A stretch of DNA of 64,000 nucleotides from Metellina segmentata (Eukaryota > Arthropoda > Arachnida > Araneae > Tetragnathidae). The DNA lies in contig OX375883.1 of assembly GCA_947359465.1 (NCBI GenBank), forward strand, positions 89,026,911 through 89,090,910, read 5' to 3'. The notes beneath the pieces were generated by a model, which had not been told where the DNA came from, did not search any database, and saw nothing but the letters and a program-made list of their open reading frames with translations. Shown one piece after another: positions 29,290 through 40,469 of this stretch; position 1 is the first letter of the stretch; the number at the start of each line of letters is the position of its first letter. Made by a program: the position numbers and the translations under genes.

Positions 29290-30171
29290 AAATAATCGCC
29301 ATTCCTTCTGTAGAGCAGTTTGCACCTTTGAAAGTAGATGGGGGTGGTATGGCACGGCCGAGGGAATCCCAAAGATTTTCAATGGGATTAAGGTCGGTCG
29401 AGTACGCCGGCCAAACCATACGCGCAATCCCCTCACTCTCCAGGTTGTCATCGACGATACCAGCTCTGCGGGGACGTGCAGTATCATCCATTAAAACGAA
29501 AGAAGGTTCAACTGCTGCAACGTACAATCTCACAGTGGGTTCCAGGACTTCAGCCCGATACTGTATAAACGTCACAGAACCTGTCAATAGATGTGCAGGT
29601 CAATGCGATATCCCAATGAAATCCCGGCCCACGCCATGATACTTCCACCTCGGAATGCGTGATGCTCGATGATGTTTTCTGGGGCCGATTGCGTGTGCCT
29701 TGTTCTCTCCAGACCCTAACACGTTTGTCATCTGGCTCCGGGACAAATCTCGACTCATACGTGAACATAATGTTAGCCCAATCAGACACAGTCCAATTCA
29801 CATGTTGCCGAGACCACTTTAATCGTGCCCATCTGGATTGGACGGATAGAGGAACACAAACTCGTGGTACCCGGCAGATATCGTCTTACCAATGGACGCT
29901 GCAACTATAGATGTCATACGTGCGGAGACCGCTCTTCAATTCCGCTTAGCTACAACAGCAATATATCGATCTTCCGCGGGGGTCGTAACCCTTGGGCGGC
30001 CACAGGTCATTCGACAACTGTTTGCCTTCTTTGGAATTGTTTCCATAATCGTGAAATGACGGAATGATAAACGCCGAAGAAAAGAGCAACATCTGTGATT
30101 AATTGCCCTGCTTCAAGGCGTCCCATAGAACGCCATCGCTCACTATCTGCCATTCGTTTTCTGGAAGCCAT
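29290..30171 (-). pseudogene. Tc1-family transposase, near full length, with frameshifts
   Basis: The minus-strand start at 30171 gives MASRKRMADSERWRSMGRLE, then AGQLITDVALFFGVYHSVIS and LWKQFQ, a helix-turn-helix N-terminus. After a decayed middle comes RNWTVSDWANIMFTYESRF-like sequence (about 29800; the normal DES catalytic Asp reads Y-E-S), EPDDKRVRVWREQGTRN and a GGxxxWAGI equivalent. Next are YRAEVLEPTVRLYVAAVEPS and FVLMDDTARPRRA (second Asp). The STDLNPIENLWDSLGRAI block with the third acidic residue follows, and the frame ends near 29291. Several shifts break the frame. Element ends were not resolved. Confidence 0.85.
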
Positions 30172-32166
30172 AGAAACACGTCTGTCTTGAAAACTAATCG
30201 TACGAAAGTTCTAAACACTTTTAATCAGCACTTACATCCAACTCTTCTAACCATTCAGATTGCTGGCTTCTTATACGAATGCCTTTCTTGCATATTTCTC
30301 GACACGAAACCGTGATTGGCTGTTACATAACACATTTGCATACTTCCATCTACCTCTGCAGCAAATTGCAGCCTCTCAAATTCAGATGGGCTTCTGGAAA
30401 TTAACATTTCCATCTCCGTGCTTAAGTTTTGGCAGTGAGTGTGTATACACTATCTAAAGTAATGAACCGGACGTCAGCGGAATTTCATAAAATCCGATGC
30501 AAATCCAGTGCTTGCACGTGACCTGTCAAGGTTAAATACGATACGCGAAGTGGTAACGTCGTTAGTTCTGTGTGAAATTGTGACAATATGTCGAAACGAA
30601 AGGAACTTAGTGACTTTGTTGTCACTAAGAGGTGTGTGTGAGCTAAGAGTGAAGAGGTGTTATAGTTGGTTGTCACAAGCAACAAGTCTATTCGGTTGGT
30701 GTGTTGGGACACGAACTGCACACGTTGGTCGTCCTGTAAACTGAACGAACTGGATTGGCGTGTCCTGAAGCGTGGTGTTTGTAAGAATCGCAAGAAACCA
30801 CACCAAATCATCAACAGTGAGATTCAACAGGCAGCAGGGGTTACGGTACACACCAATACTTTGCGGTAAGAACTGAACACCCTCAATATCCACGGATGTG
30901 TTACCACACATAAACCAAACATCACCCCATCCAACAAAACCGGTAGACTCGCTTGGTGTTTGCAACGTCGCAACTGGACTGTGGACCACTGGAAAACTGT
31001 TTTATTGGAGCGACGAGTCAAGCTACACGCTCTTCCAGTCGGATGGGCGTACTTGGGTTTGGCAAATGCAAGGCGAACGTCTGTTACCCTAGTGCATCGT
31101 TCCAACTGTCAAGTTCGGTGGTGGTGGTGTACTCAGGGTTCCCACGGTCCTTGAAAAGTCCTTGAATTTTATTTTCCGAACTAAGGGCCCTTGAAAGTCC
31201 TTGAATTTTATTTTCCGAACTAGGGGCCCTTGAAAGTCCTTGAAAATTACGGAACTTGGTGAAAATCCTTGAAAGTACTTGATTTTTTTTAACGTAATTT
31301 CATCTTGCGTTTGAATTGTCCAGACTAGTTTCCTCCTTTGTCCAGACTTGTACTAGCTCAAATGGTGCGGGTGCGCCATTTTAGTGTCATTCTGAATGAA
31401 ACTGGTGTTTTGCGCTTTGGCACCACATGATATACTAATAATGTTACGTCTCCACCGTCCATTCTCCACCATATTCTGTCCGTCTAAGTTGACACCTCTG
31501 GTCTCCGTTATGCCAGCGGCATCATGACGGATCACGGCTGCTAGATAACAGCACTGCTTTCTTTGGAAACTAGCTTTAGCAGTCAGGGCGTCATTGGAAA
31601 CCTGGCACGCGTCCAAAGAAATAAAACCAAATTCTTATTGCAAAAATATAAAAGTTACATTTAAAAAAAAAACATTAAAAAAAATTACATTTAAGATAGC
31701 CTTTAGGTGTAAAATTTTCTGCATATTTCAATTCTGTTGAAATTGTCACTCCGTCTTTAATGATCGCAAAGATAGAAACTTAGACTAGAGAATAAAAAAA
31801 GCCCTATCACCAGTGAAAACTTTTGATTTGTTTTATTTCTCAAACAAACTAAACCAAGACAGCCGTCTGTTGTAGTGGCAGTGAACGACAGCAAAATGGA
31901 GATGGTGCAAGGACACGGGATGCAAGCTCCCATACTCTTCGTGCCACCAAAGGAATTTATCGTACAACTTTTTATCGCTCGACCAAAATCAATATTTGTG
32001 CAAGTAGCCCGATAGTTACCATTGAGACAAGAAGCCCACTTTGCAACAACAAGAAAAAATTACAGGTTCTGTGAGAAAGAAAATCTAAATTATAACCAAA
32101 ATTGATGATAACCTTTCTTTTTTTTGACTATCAGTTGTTTTTTAAAAAAATGTCTTTTTTTATATA

Positions 32167-33669
32167 CAGGGTGGTCCCGAATTCATGGTACAAACTTTAA
32201 TGGTAGGTACAGGACATTGTAACAATGATTTATTGTATAGGAATGTATAGTCGCAAGTGACGCGGTGAGGCGAAAACAGGGGAAATAACGGCCGAAAGGA
32301 AAAACAAAGATTTTATTGAAAGCGTTGTTGACAAGTGTCATGTTTACAGTAATTGTTCAAAATTGCGTCCACCAGTATCGATACATGCTTGACAGCGTCG
32401 GTGGAGCGATTGGCGTACACGTTCAAAGATGCCTGGTATTTCACGCACACCTGCAGCAGCTACAGATAAGCGAGCGACGAGATCCTCATCTGAGTCAACT
32501 GGAGTCTCATAAACAAGATGCTTTAGATGTCCCCATAAAAAGTAATCGAGGATCGATAAATCGGGAGATCGAGGTGGCCAAGGGACTGGTCCACCACGCC
32601 CAATCCATCGAGTACCAAACGTGGCATTCAGGTAATTCCGTACATCAATGCTGAAGTGTGCTGGCGCCCCATCGTGCTGAAACCACATGCGGTTACGAAT
32701 GGCGATCGGAACATCATGCAGCAGTTGTGGTAACACTTCTTTCAGAAAAATAAGATAGCTTCCGCCAGTGAGCCGCGTGGGTAGTAAGTATGGGCCAATC
32801 AAAAAGTCGTTCACAATACCAGCCCACACATTAATACTGAAACGTTGTTGAAACGCATGTCGACGCGTTGCATGTGGATTATCGGTTGCCCACACATGGG
32901 AATTGTGCGCATTAAAGACACCCTCGCGTGAAAATGTCGCTTCATCTGTAAATAGCACATAATCTACGAAATCCGGCTGCAACGCACATTGCTGCATCAC
33001 CCACAGGCAGAAGTTCACGCGGCGAGGATAATCTGCCGGATTCAATGCTTGTACTTTCTGAAAATGGAAGGGGTGTAAGCGATTTTCGTTTAACACTCTG
33101 CATACAGTCTGATGACTCACACCTACGTCACGCGCAACAGTTCTTGTGCTTGACTCGGGTCTATCAGCCACAATGTTCAAGATGCTTTCTTCCAGCCTTG
33201 GAGTGCGTACAGCTCTTACTCGACCAGCGCCATGTCTGTTGACGTCGAACGCACCTGTTTCACAAAGTTGACGATGTAACCGTTGAAAAATTCTATGATC
33301 CGGCATTCGTCGATCAGGATACTCCGCGCGATACATTCGTAACGCAGCTCTGCCGTTACCATTTGCACGGCCGTACATGTAATGCATGTCTGCTTTTTCT
33401 GCATACGTAAAGTCACCCATCGTCTACGGCAGCACAATTGTGAATGGCGCTTTTCCCTACTGCGATGCATCATGTTCAACAGCGGCTAGACATCTACTGC
33501 CCTCTACCGGCAATGATACCAACCGATCACTCCATTTCTCTTTCCTTTTATTTCCCCTGTTTACGCCTCACCGCGTCACTTGCGACTATACATTCCTATA
33601 CAATAAATCATTGTTACAATGTCCTGTACCTACCATTAAAGTTTGTACCATGAATTCGGGACCACCCTG
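32167..33669 (-). mobile_element. Complete Tc1/mariner DD41D element, 122-bp TIRs, TA TSD
   Basis: A 1503-bp element. The terminal repeats at 32167-32288 and 33548-33669 both start CAGGGTGGTCCCGAATTCAT and match at 121 of 122 positions by eye. TA dinucleotides flank both ends (32165-32166 and 33670-33671). It contains a single uninterrupted transposase gene on the minus strand. The near-identical TIRs and open gene indicate a recent insertion. Confidence 0.95.
32344..33420 (-). CDS. Apparently intact Tc1/mariner transposase (DD41D, Visitor-like)
   Basis: 358 residues with no stop or frameshift. The N-terminal half has two helix-turn-helix-like regions (around MHYMYGRANGNGRAALRMYR and ESILNIVADRPESSTRTVAR / GVSHQTVCRVL). 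The catalytic residues are Asp in VLFTDEATFSREG, Asp in WFQHDGAPAHFS and Asp in SPDLSILDYFLWG. There are 41 residues between the second and third Asp, the DD41D spacing reported for the Visitor group of IS630/Tc1/mariner transposons. GRGGPVPWPPRSPDL precedes the last Asp. It excises and inserts the element at TA sites. The start is the first ATG inside the right TIR-proximal region, and the stop lies 55 bp inside the left TIR boundary. Activity is unproven. Confidence 0.93.
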   Translation of the reverse strand: MGDFTYAEKADMHYMYGRANGNGRAALRMYRAEYPDRRMPDHRIFQRLHRQLCETGAFDVNRHGAGRVRAVRTPRLEESILNIVADRPESSTRTVARDVGVSHQTVCRVLNENRLHPFHFQKVQALNPADYPRRVNFCLWVMQQCALQPDFVDYVLFTDEATFSREGVFNAHNSHVWATDNPHATRRHAFQQRFSINVWAGIVNDFLIGPYLLPTRLTGGSYLIFLKEVLPQLLHDVPIAIRNRMWFQHDGAPAHFSIDVRNYLNATFGTRWIGRGGPVPWPPRSPDLSILDYFLWGHLKHLVYETPVDSDEDLVARLSVAAAGVREIPGIFERVRQSLHRRCQACIDTGGRNFEQLL

Positions 33670-34079
33670 TATATTTTCACATTTTTCTTTTCAACTAACA
33701 ACTTTTGCGTATCCTTTATTTTAGGTCGTTATAAGAAATTTTAGGTCCTTGAAAAATATTTTTTAGGTTTCGAAAAGTCCTTAAAAGTCCTTGAATTTTT
33801 TTAAAATAAAGGTGTGGAAACCATGGCAATCTGTTTGGGGGTGTTTTTCATGGTATGATCTGGGACCTATGCATGTTGTTCCTGGTCAACTGAACGCCGA
33901 CGCCTACATGAACATTTTAGACAATCAGGTTCTTCCTATGCTCTATCTATTTTATGGAATTGACGTATGTTACTTCCTGGACGACAACGCTCCATGTAAA
34001 GTTGCAGCCTCTGTCAAGCAGTGGTATCAAGATATGGATGTAAAACGTCTTCCCTAGCCTGCTCAGAGTCCCGACCTAA

Positions 34080-34630
34080 ATTATGACCCAGTTTTCATCG
34101 ACGGCACATTAAACGCAGCGAAATACAGACGGTTTCCGGGCGGGGAGTTCATCCCTTGTCTTCACGGTAATGACTTGGTCCATGGTCATTGGTTTATGTA
34201 CAATGGTGCAAAACCACATCGTACGGCGGAAGTTTTCGAAGTGAGCATTTTCATGATCGAATCATTGGGTTGGATTACCCATCGCACTTCAAAGGAGGTA
34301 TTGAATGGCCGCCCGATTCCCCGGATTTAAACCCTTGCGATATCTTCTTGTTGGGTTATTTGAAGAGCAAAGTGTGACAGACAAGTACTAAAACGCTGCC
34401 TGAACTGAAAACTGCAGTCGACACGATTGACATCGATGTCTGCTCACGCGTGATGGATGAATTCCTGAACCGTCTCACTGCTGTCCTTGTTAAGGAAGGT
34501 GGTCACTTTCGAACCTCTTTATCAATAATTGCTTACCATTTAATTTTAATATATATCATTAAATTTTTTTCATCACTCATGTGTTTTGAAATTTCAATTC
34601 GTTTTTAACATTACCCGCTGGGCCACCCTG
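34080..34630 (+). pseudogene. Second mariner-like transposase, 3' fragment with right TIR
   Basis: Starting directly after the Tc1 SPDLN block, the frame reads DPVFIDGTLNAAKYRRF, then WFMYNGAKPHRTAEVF, where the second catalytic Asp reads N. After a frameshift come FHDRIIGLDYPSHFKGG and WPPDSPDLNPCDIFLLGYLK. After a stop, TKTLPELKTAVDTIDIDV and FLNRLTAVLVKEGGHFRTSL close it at about 34520. The right end GCTGGGCCACCCTG is followed by TA at 34631-34632. It resembles the relatives of the DD41D element but is a different lineage. The 5' half is missing. Confidence 0.75.
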
Positions 34631-34659
34631 TATATATTCCAGTTCACCAAATTAAAGTG

Positions 34660-35060
34660 TTCTTCAATGCAGAAACTCGTAAAACTATGAAGAATTGCAA
34701 AGTATCTGTATATCAAGTCTTCTGAATATCTAGAAATTTTTTCAAAACACAGCTTCGGATTCAGAGCTGATGTAGAGGGACTAGTAAAAGAGTAAATAGC
34801 TCTTTACAGCTCTTAAATAATCATGTTACTATGGAAAGCATTTTTTGTTCATATGAAAAAAAACCCTCGAAGTTTTAGAATTATTCATCTTTGAATTCTA
34901 AAGCAACACAAGCTTTTCTGAAGAGTGAAATTGTCTTTAAGAATAAAAGAAATTTCTCGGTGTGAAAAATCCGCATGCACCTATGTTCGTATTCAATTCA
35001 CTCGCGAAATCAAATAATCATCTAGTAATCTGATTTCGATTCATTCAATTTAGAGCCTTT
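34660..35060 (+). repeat. Dispersed repeat shared with 43535-43870
   Basis: Both regions contain, in the same order, GCAGAAACTCGTAAAAC, AGCTTCGGATTCAG, GAGTGAAATTGTCTT, AGAATAAAAGAAA and TATTCACTCGCGAAATCAA-like stretches. No open frame is shared. The class is unknown. Confidence 0.6.
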
Positions 35061-35723
35061 CATATGCAGTAACTTATACACAACATAATTCACTTTTTTA
35101 GAATTAAAAACATTTTTTATAATAGGTTAAAATAAAAAAGTTCGTTTTTACAAAACCAAAAGAATAGAAAAAGTTCTGGCTATTGTGTTCTTATAATCAG
35201 AGGAAGTTGAAGATCAATTATTCATTTTATTAAGTTCGCGGCAACTTGGTGTATCATAGAGCTTCCTTTAACATCCCGTTGAAAATCCTGATCCTCTAGA
35301 GAAGCTCGAATCTGTTGCACACTCCATCGAGGGTATCACCGACAAACTGTCATCCCTACCGAATTACAGATATTCAGTCACTGTTTTCACTGATCCCGGT
35401 CTCAGTCACCAAAAGAAGTAAACCGATATTCGCCGATATCATTTAACCCGCAGTCGCAATTTCAGAGTTCTACGATGTCCGCTGATGTTTAGTCCTCAAT
35501 CACTGCTACCGAATCACCGATACTCTAAATCACTCTTCAAACAACCGCTGCTACTACATACTGTTATTTTTATATTTCAGAACGGGTAAGAACTGCGATT
35601 CAAAAGAAAAGGTGATTGAGTAGCAGTTCTGTGATTCGCTTAATATTCCTATCCGTAAGGTTTTTGTTAATTTCACAGTAAATGTTGAGAAATGGTCGAA
35701 ATTACAACAATATTTGCGAAACA
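35061..35723. other. Noncoding stretch before the Jockey LINE
   Basis: No gene or TE motif I can name. It ends at the target-site duplication of the Jockey element (35724-35738). Confidence 0.4.
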
Positions 35724-35986
35724 AAATCCACCACCAGTCAAGTAGTCAAGTAGTTGAATTTCTCGGAGCCCATGGCCCCGTAGGGGGCCTTCATCTCCAG
35801 TATTGATGGATAAGTGGCATGACAGATGGTGCTTTCAGGTTAGGGAAAGAATGGGGTGGGTGTTAGGAAGATGTCAGGAGCTCGTTCAACGTGGTGCAGC
35901 CTTGTTTGAAATACAAGTGCCACCTACATCGAGGAGCGTGGTTTAAAAAGCTCTTGGCTTGCCGAAATCGTACGGCCAATGAGGGA

Positions 35987-38708
35987 TTAATTGCGAATGT
36001 TGATGCTTTGGGGTGACAATCTATTGCCAATTAACATTGATGCTCTTGGGCGGGCTTTGTTTTTTGGAAGAGTTGGGTCGTAAATTTCGATTTCTTGGAT
36101 GGAGGAATTTGAGTTATTGGCGATGTTTTTGAAAAAATTTTGAGCAAGGTTGCCGATGAACTGACCAAGATGGGGTATATTAGTGGCAGTTAGGATGTCA
36201 ATATTTCTGTAAAACCATCTGGCCTGGACAATGGTTCTGAGGGTGGTATTTTGGAGGACAATAATTTTATTGATGTTTGTCTTGGCGGCGGCACCCCAGA
36301 TGGGAGCGGCATATGTTAGAACTGGGCGTAAATAATAAATGTAGATCAGAAGTTTGTTTTGTATGGATAGTGTAGAGCTACGTGCGATGAGAGGGTAAAG
36401 TGCAGATCGGGCTTTTTTAAATTTGGTTTGGATTGTTTGAATGTGGGGGGCCCATGAGAGTTGGTTGTCGAGGATAACTCCTAGATATTTTGTTTGTGAT
36501 ACCCATTCTATTGATTGACCATAAACTTTGACTTTGTGTGTGGGAGGGTTAGCTCCGAATATGATAGCTGCTGTTTTGTCGACATTAAGTTTAATTCTCC
36601 ATTGAATAAGCCAAAGTTCGATTGCCTGGATGTGTTTGTTGAGTAGAAAAATAAGTGTATTGATATTTTTTTGTTGGGAGAGAATAGCAGTGTCGTCAGC
36701 GAACATGCTGAGCATGGTAGAATTAGATTGCGGGATGTCATTCATGTAGATGTTAAATAAGAAAGGTCCTAATTTGGATCCTTGAGGAACTCCAGATTTG
36801 ATTTTGCGTTTCGAAGAGTCAGCCTTGTTAACGGAGACGGTAAAATGACGATTGGTAAGGTATGACGTAAGTATGATGATAAGGCAGTATGGGAAGTTGA
36901 GTTTGATAAGTTTATAGATGAGACCCTTTATCCAAACTTTGTCGAATGCCTTGGCGATGTCAAAGAAAATTGCACCTGTTTTTTTGTATTTGCGTTTTCC
37001 CTTGTGTATGTGTTCGGTGACTCGGAGTAGCTGGTGAGTAGTGGAGAGTTTGGGTGTGAAACCGTGTTGTGTTGAGGGATCATAATGTTATTTTGTGTGA
37101 TGAAGTATTTAATTGTTTCAAGAATAATAGCTTCAGTGATTTTACTGAGGGTAGGGAGGAGTGAAATAGGTCTGTAGCTGATGGGATCAGTTGTGTTTTT
37201 GTGAGGTTTGAGTATGGGGATGATGCTGGCGGTTTTCCAAGGAGTGGGGAAGTGTTTGAGTTTGAGAGTGAGATTAATAATGAAAGTGAAGATGAGGATG
37301 GCCTTAACGGGTAATTTTTTAACCATCTTATTAGTGATGCCTTCGTGTCCAGGGGCTTTTTTAATATTGAGTTTGTTAATCTGAGTAATTACTTCAGATG
37401 GGGGGATAGATTTGAATGTGACTTGTGTTGGGTGTGTGAAAAATAATTATTGATAGTATGATTAACGAGATTGTCAGTGTTTGGGTCATTAATTTTATTA
37501 TCATGAAATTGTGTTTCGAAGCTGTCTGCAATAGCGTTTGCTTTGTCAGTGTCAGAGAGAGCAATGTTGTTTGGAGAGTGTATGGGGGGAATGTTGGGCC
37601 TTTTTGTTTTAAGAGATTTAGCCTTTCTCCAGAGGGATTTGTCTTCTATGTTTAAAGAGGATAAGTGGTCTTTCCAAGCTTGTTGAGTATGGGTTTTAAT
37701 ATCCTTTTTAAGTTGTTTCTGGATTCTATTAAGTTGTTGTTTGGAAAGAGGGTCTTTATTATGTTGCCAGTGTTTCTTAAGTTTGTTTCGATTTTTAATG
37801 ATGGTTTTGATGTGAGGGGGGAGGAAAAGTTGATGAGTTTGGGTAATTTCTTTGGAAGAATGTTTATGTGCATTAATAATATTGTTTTGAAATTGTTCAG
37901 TGATTGTATCCAGTTGTAAGGGGCAGGAGACGCTGTTCGTGGGTATGGGGTATTGAGTCGTATCGTTAATGATATTTTTAAATGTAGTCCAGTTGGTAGT
38001 AGTGTGTCTGTGTATGTTAAGGGGTGAGTAGGCGGTGTTGAAAGTAAGAATGACAGGGTTATGGTCTGAAGAGAGTTCGGGCATGGAGATGATTTTATGT
38101 TTGTAGTGAAACCCTTTTATGAGTGCAAAATCAATGACATTGCCTGTTTGGCCCTGGATTCGGGTGGGATCAGAGGGAGCGGCAACGGATATGCCAGTTT
38201 TATTTATAGTTTGGATTAAAAGATTGCCTCTGGGATTGTTGGAGGGACAGTTCCAAAGCCGGTGCTTCGCGTTGAAGTCGCCACATAGGATAATGCTATC
38301 ATTAGCCGATATGAGTTTTTCAATTTCATTTATAGGATTTTTATTATGCGCAGGACTGCAGTAAATGGAGGTTATAATAAGCGGGGATTTGTTGTTGAAG
38401 TTAATTGACACCGACGTAGTTTCGATATTATTGTGGGTTTGTTGAGGGATGACATGATGTGGGATGGATCTTTTGACGAACACTGCTGTTCCTCCAGAGG
38501 TGTGGGTAGTGAGTGTGGATATTCTATCTGTTCTGTATGTGTTGTAATTAGCAATGTTTATCGGAGTATTGGGTCTTAGGTGCGTCTCTTGGAGACAGAG
38601 CACGTCCGGATTGTGGGTGTTAATGAAATCGCGTAGCTCTTGTATTCTATTGGTGACGCCGTTTGCGTTCCAGAATATGATGCAAAAGTTTTGGGGTGTG
38701 CCAGCCAT
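35987..38708 (-). pseudogene. Jockey ORF2: endonuclease and reverse transcriptase, two frameshifts
   Basis: The start at 38708 (MAGTPQNFCIIFWNANGV) opens an exonuclease-endonuclease-phosphatase domain: CLQETHL, TSIYCSPAH, ILCGDFNAKHRLWNC, SSDHNPVI. The linker and RT follow. A frameshift near 37440 switches to NKLNIKKAPGHEGITNKMV and SYRPISLLPTLSKITEAII. A 5-bp tandem duplication (GTGTT twice on the plus strand at 37064-37073) causes the second shift. The proper frame continues GAIFFDIAKAFDKVW, SGVPQGSKLGPFLFNIYMND, MFADDTAIL (catalytic FADD), YLGVILDNQLSWAPHI and ends at 35987 with LSPQSINIRN. No RNase H is present, as usual for Jockey. Two small indels appear to be all that breaks it. Confidence 0.93.
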
Positions 38709-38818
38709 AGTGAAAATGGGGGTTTATAGTGCTGCCGCAATACAATCAATGATGACACATAATTTGTCCTCTGTGGTTTTGGCTTGTCTGATTTTTGAAA
38801 TTAGTCCTTTGATGCCTC

Positions 38819-40222
38819 CTATAGGGAGAACAACTTGGATACCTCTCTGATTAGGTCTAAGATCTCTTTGAGAGCGGTCGGGGCGGGATCTGACTTTATT
38901 CCAGAGTGGTCAACATTTTCGTTGACCAGTCGTGTTGGAGGATTGGGAAGAAGAGCGGGGCGGGGATTTGGATTAGGATTGGCAGCCTGGGCGTACGAAA
39001 AGTTTTCCGTGACATTGTTTGTTTTGAATGAGTTTCTGGGGATAGTTTTGCGTATAATTTCTTGATAGATTGGTTTACGTGTTGGGAATTTAGGGCATCC
39101 TTTCCAAGAGGCTACATGGCCTTCTTGCTGACAGTTGATGCAAGTGGGGTTGTCAGATTTTTCCATTTCACAATCGGCTGTGCGATGCTCGTCTCCGCAT
39201 CTCAGGCAACGGGTTTTCATGAGGCAATTTTTGGAGCTGTGTCCAAAATTGTTACAATTATAACACTGTCCAGGGCCAGATGTTCTTTGGAATGGTTCAA
39301 TATTGACAGTAAGGTGTTGGATTTCTTGTAGATTGTAAATTTCATGAGTGGTGGGAGATTTGTCAAGTTCCACCATGAATATGGGGAGGGGATTTTTTGT
39401 TCGTGATTGTGTTAGTTGAGCTACTTTACGCACAGGAAATTCGTGATTAACTAGCTCATTTCTGATGTCCACAACTTCGGTTTCCCTGGGAAGGCCCTTG
39501 ATAACCACTTTGACAGGTTTTTCATAGGATGGGGTTATGATGAAACCCTCTATCTTTCTTTGTCTAAGGAAGGCGGTGACTCCCCTGTGTTGATCAGGGG
39601 TTTGGGTGGTGATCTTGACATATTCACCGGCAAGCTTGCTCTTTATGGTGTTTCCGAATGTTCCTTTTAGAGTTCCAAGTAAAGCGGGGATGCCCTCAAT
39701 CAGTTTAATCATTATGGGTTCAATTTTTGTGGGTGAGGTGTTTATGTCTTCTGGTAGACTTTCGAATTTATTGCTTGTAGTGATTGGGTTTGGCAAAGGG
39801 GCAAGGATATTGCGAGTGGCAGTATGTTTTTTGGACGGGGATTGAAATCCCGAAGCATCTAATTTAGCATTTTTCTTATGAGGGCTGGTATTGTCCTCTG
39901 ATCTTACTCTTTTAGTGGAGGTTTGATCTTGGGTGGGTGGATTAGAGAAAGCACAAATGACTTGCCACTGACCTTCAAGAACGGCTAGTTGAGCGTATTC
40001 CTTGTTGATCATGGTGCTGACAAAGGCATATCTTTCGTTGTCATCATCGAGTTTGTATATTTCAAGGGCAGGTTCCAGGAGTTTCAGGCCAGCTTTCGTT
40101 TGCTTGATTTTCGTCTGAATTCGGGAGGTAAGAGTGCCGAGTTCGGCTGGAGTGAGGTTTTTTAATTCCTAGGGAATTGAATTTGATTTCTCCGACATTT
40201 CGACGGGGAGGTCGTTTTCCAT
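38819..40222 (-). pseudogene. Jockey ORF1 (gag-like, CCHC knuckles), one nonsense codon
   Basis: Starting from ATG at 40222 the frame reads MENDLPVEMSEKSNSIP, then TAG at 40171-40169, then ELKNLTPAELGTLTSRIQTK and on without breaks to 38819, 468 codons in all. From the internal Met at 40012 it is open for 397 residues. The middle has an RRM-like/PRE_C2HC region (VKVVIKGLPRETEVVDIRNE, PIFMVELDKSPTTHEIYNL). Three zinc knuckles follow: CYNCNNFGHSSKNC, CLRCGDEHRTADC and CINCQQEGHVASWKGC. The product coats the RNA in the retrotransposition particle. It resembles the nucleic-acid-binding proteins of insect X-element and Jockey LINEs. Confidence 0.9.
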
Positions 40223-40469
40223 GATGGGTTTTTGGCTATCACGCAGTCTTGAGAAAGACCTTTTATTTTGCGTGATAATTTTAAAGGTATAGCGGAGTTG
40301 AAATAGTGCGATCGTTCTCTACAGAGTAACAAGTAACCTCTTGAGTCACAAATTGGAATATTGATAAGACGTCTACTGAATCCAAACTATGTCATCGCAA
40401 TTTTCGTACGTTCTGTGAACTCGGTGTCTGAAATTAGACTGGGATTTAGAATTCAAATCCACCACCAGT

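Larger units (their letters stand above)
31134..33825. mobile_element. hAT-like element with TCCTTGAA repeats, inside a Tc1 gene
   Basis: The left end CAGGGTTCCCAC and right end GTGGAAACCATG match as inverted repeats at 10 of 12 positions. Both ends carry arrays of GTCCTTGAA/AAGTCCTTGAATTTT, including two copies of a roughly 40-bp unit at about 31155-31235. The Tc1 reading frame is restored when it is removed. The expected 8-bp TSD is not visible (GGTGTACT against GCAATCTG), so it has either decayed or the ends are off by a few bases. No transposase was recognised in its own DNA. It contains the complete DD41D element at 32167-33669. Confidence 0.65.
30588..34078 (+). pseudogene. Tc1-family transposase split by a 2.7-kb insertion
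   Basis: The first part starts with ATG at 30588 (MSKRKELSDF) and runs with frameshifts through IQQAAGVTVHTNTLR, NIHG-VTTHKPNITPSNKT and RRNWTVDHWKTVLL to a GGGG-V stretch at about 31130. The second part resumes at about 33830 with SVWGCFSWYDLGPMHVVPGQ, LNADAYMNILDNQVLPML, FLDDNAPCKVAASVKQW and PAQSPDLN at about 34078. It is then cut by a mariner fragment. The two halves join at the GGGGV|VWGCFSW motif that is contiguous in intact Tc1 transposases, so the DNA at 31134-33825 is an insertion. Confidence 0.87.
35739..40454 (-). mobile_element. Full-length Jockey-clade LINE with 15-bp TSD
   Basis: A 4716-bp minus-strand element flanked by the perfect direct repeat AAATCCACCACCAGT (35724-35738 and 40455-40469). 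It has ORF1 (gag-like with zinc knuckles) and ORF2 (endonuclease and reverse transcriptase, no RNase H) in the usual order. The 3' end at the low-coordinate side is two copies of an octamer, ACTACTTG, instead of poly(A). Only three inactivating lesions are seen, so insertion was recent. Confidence 0.95.
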
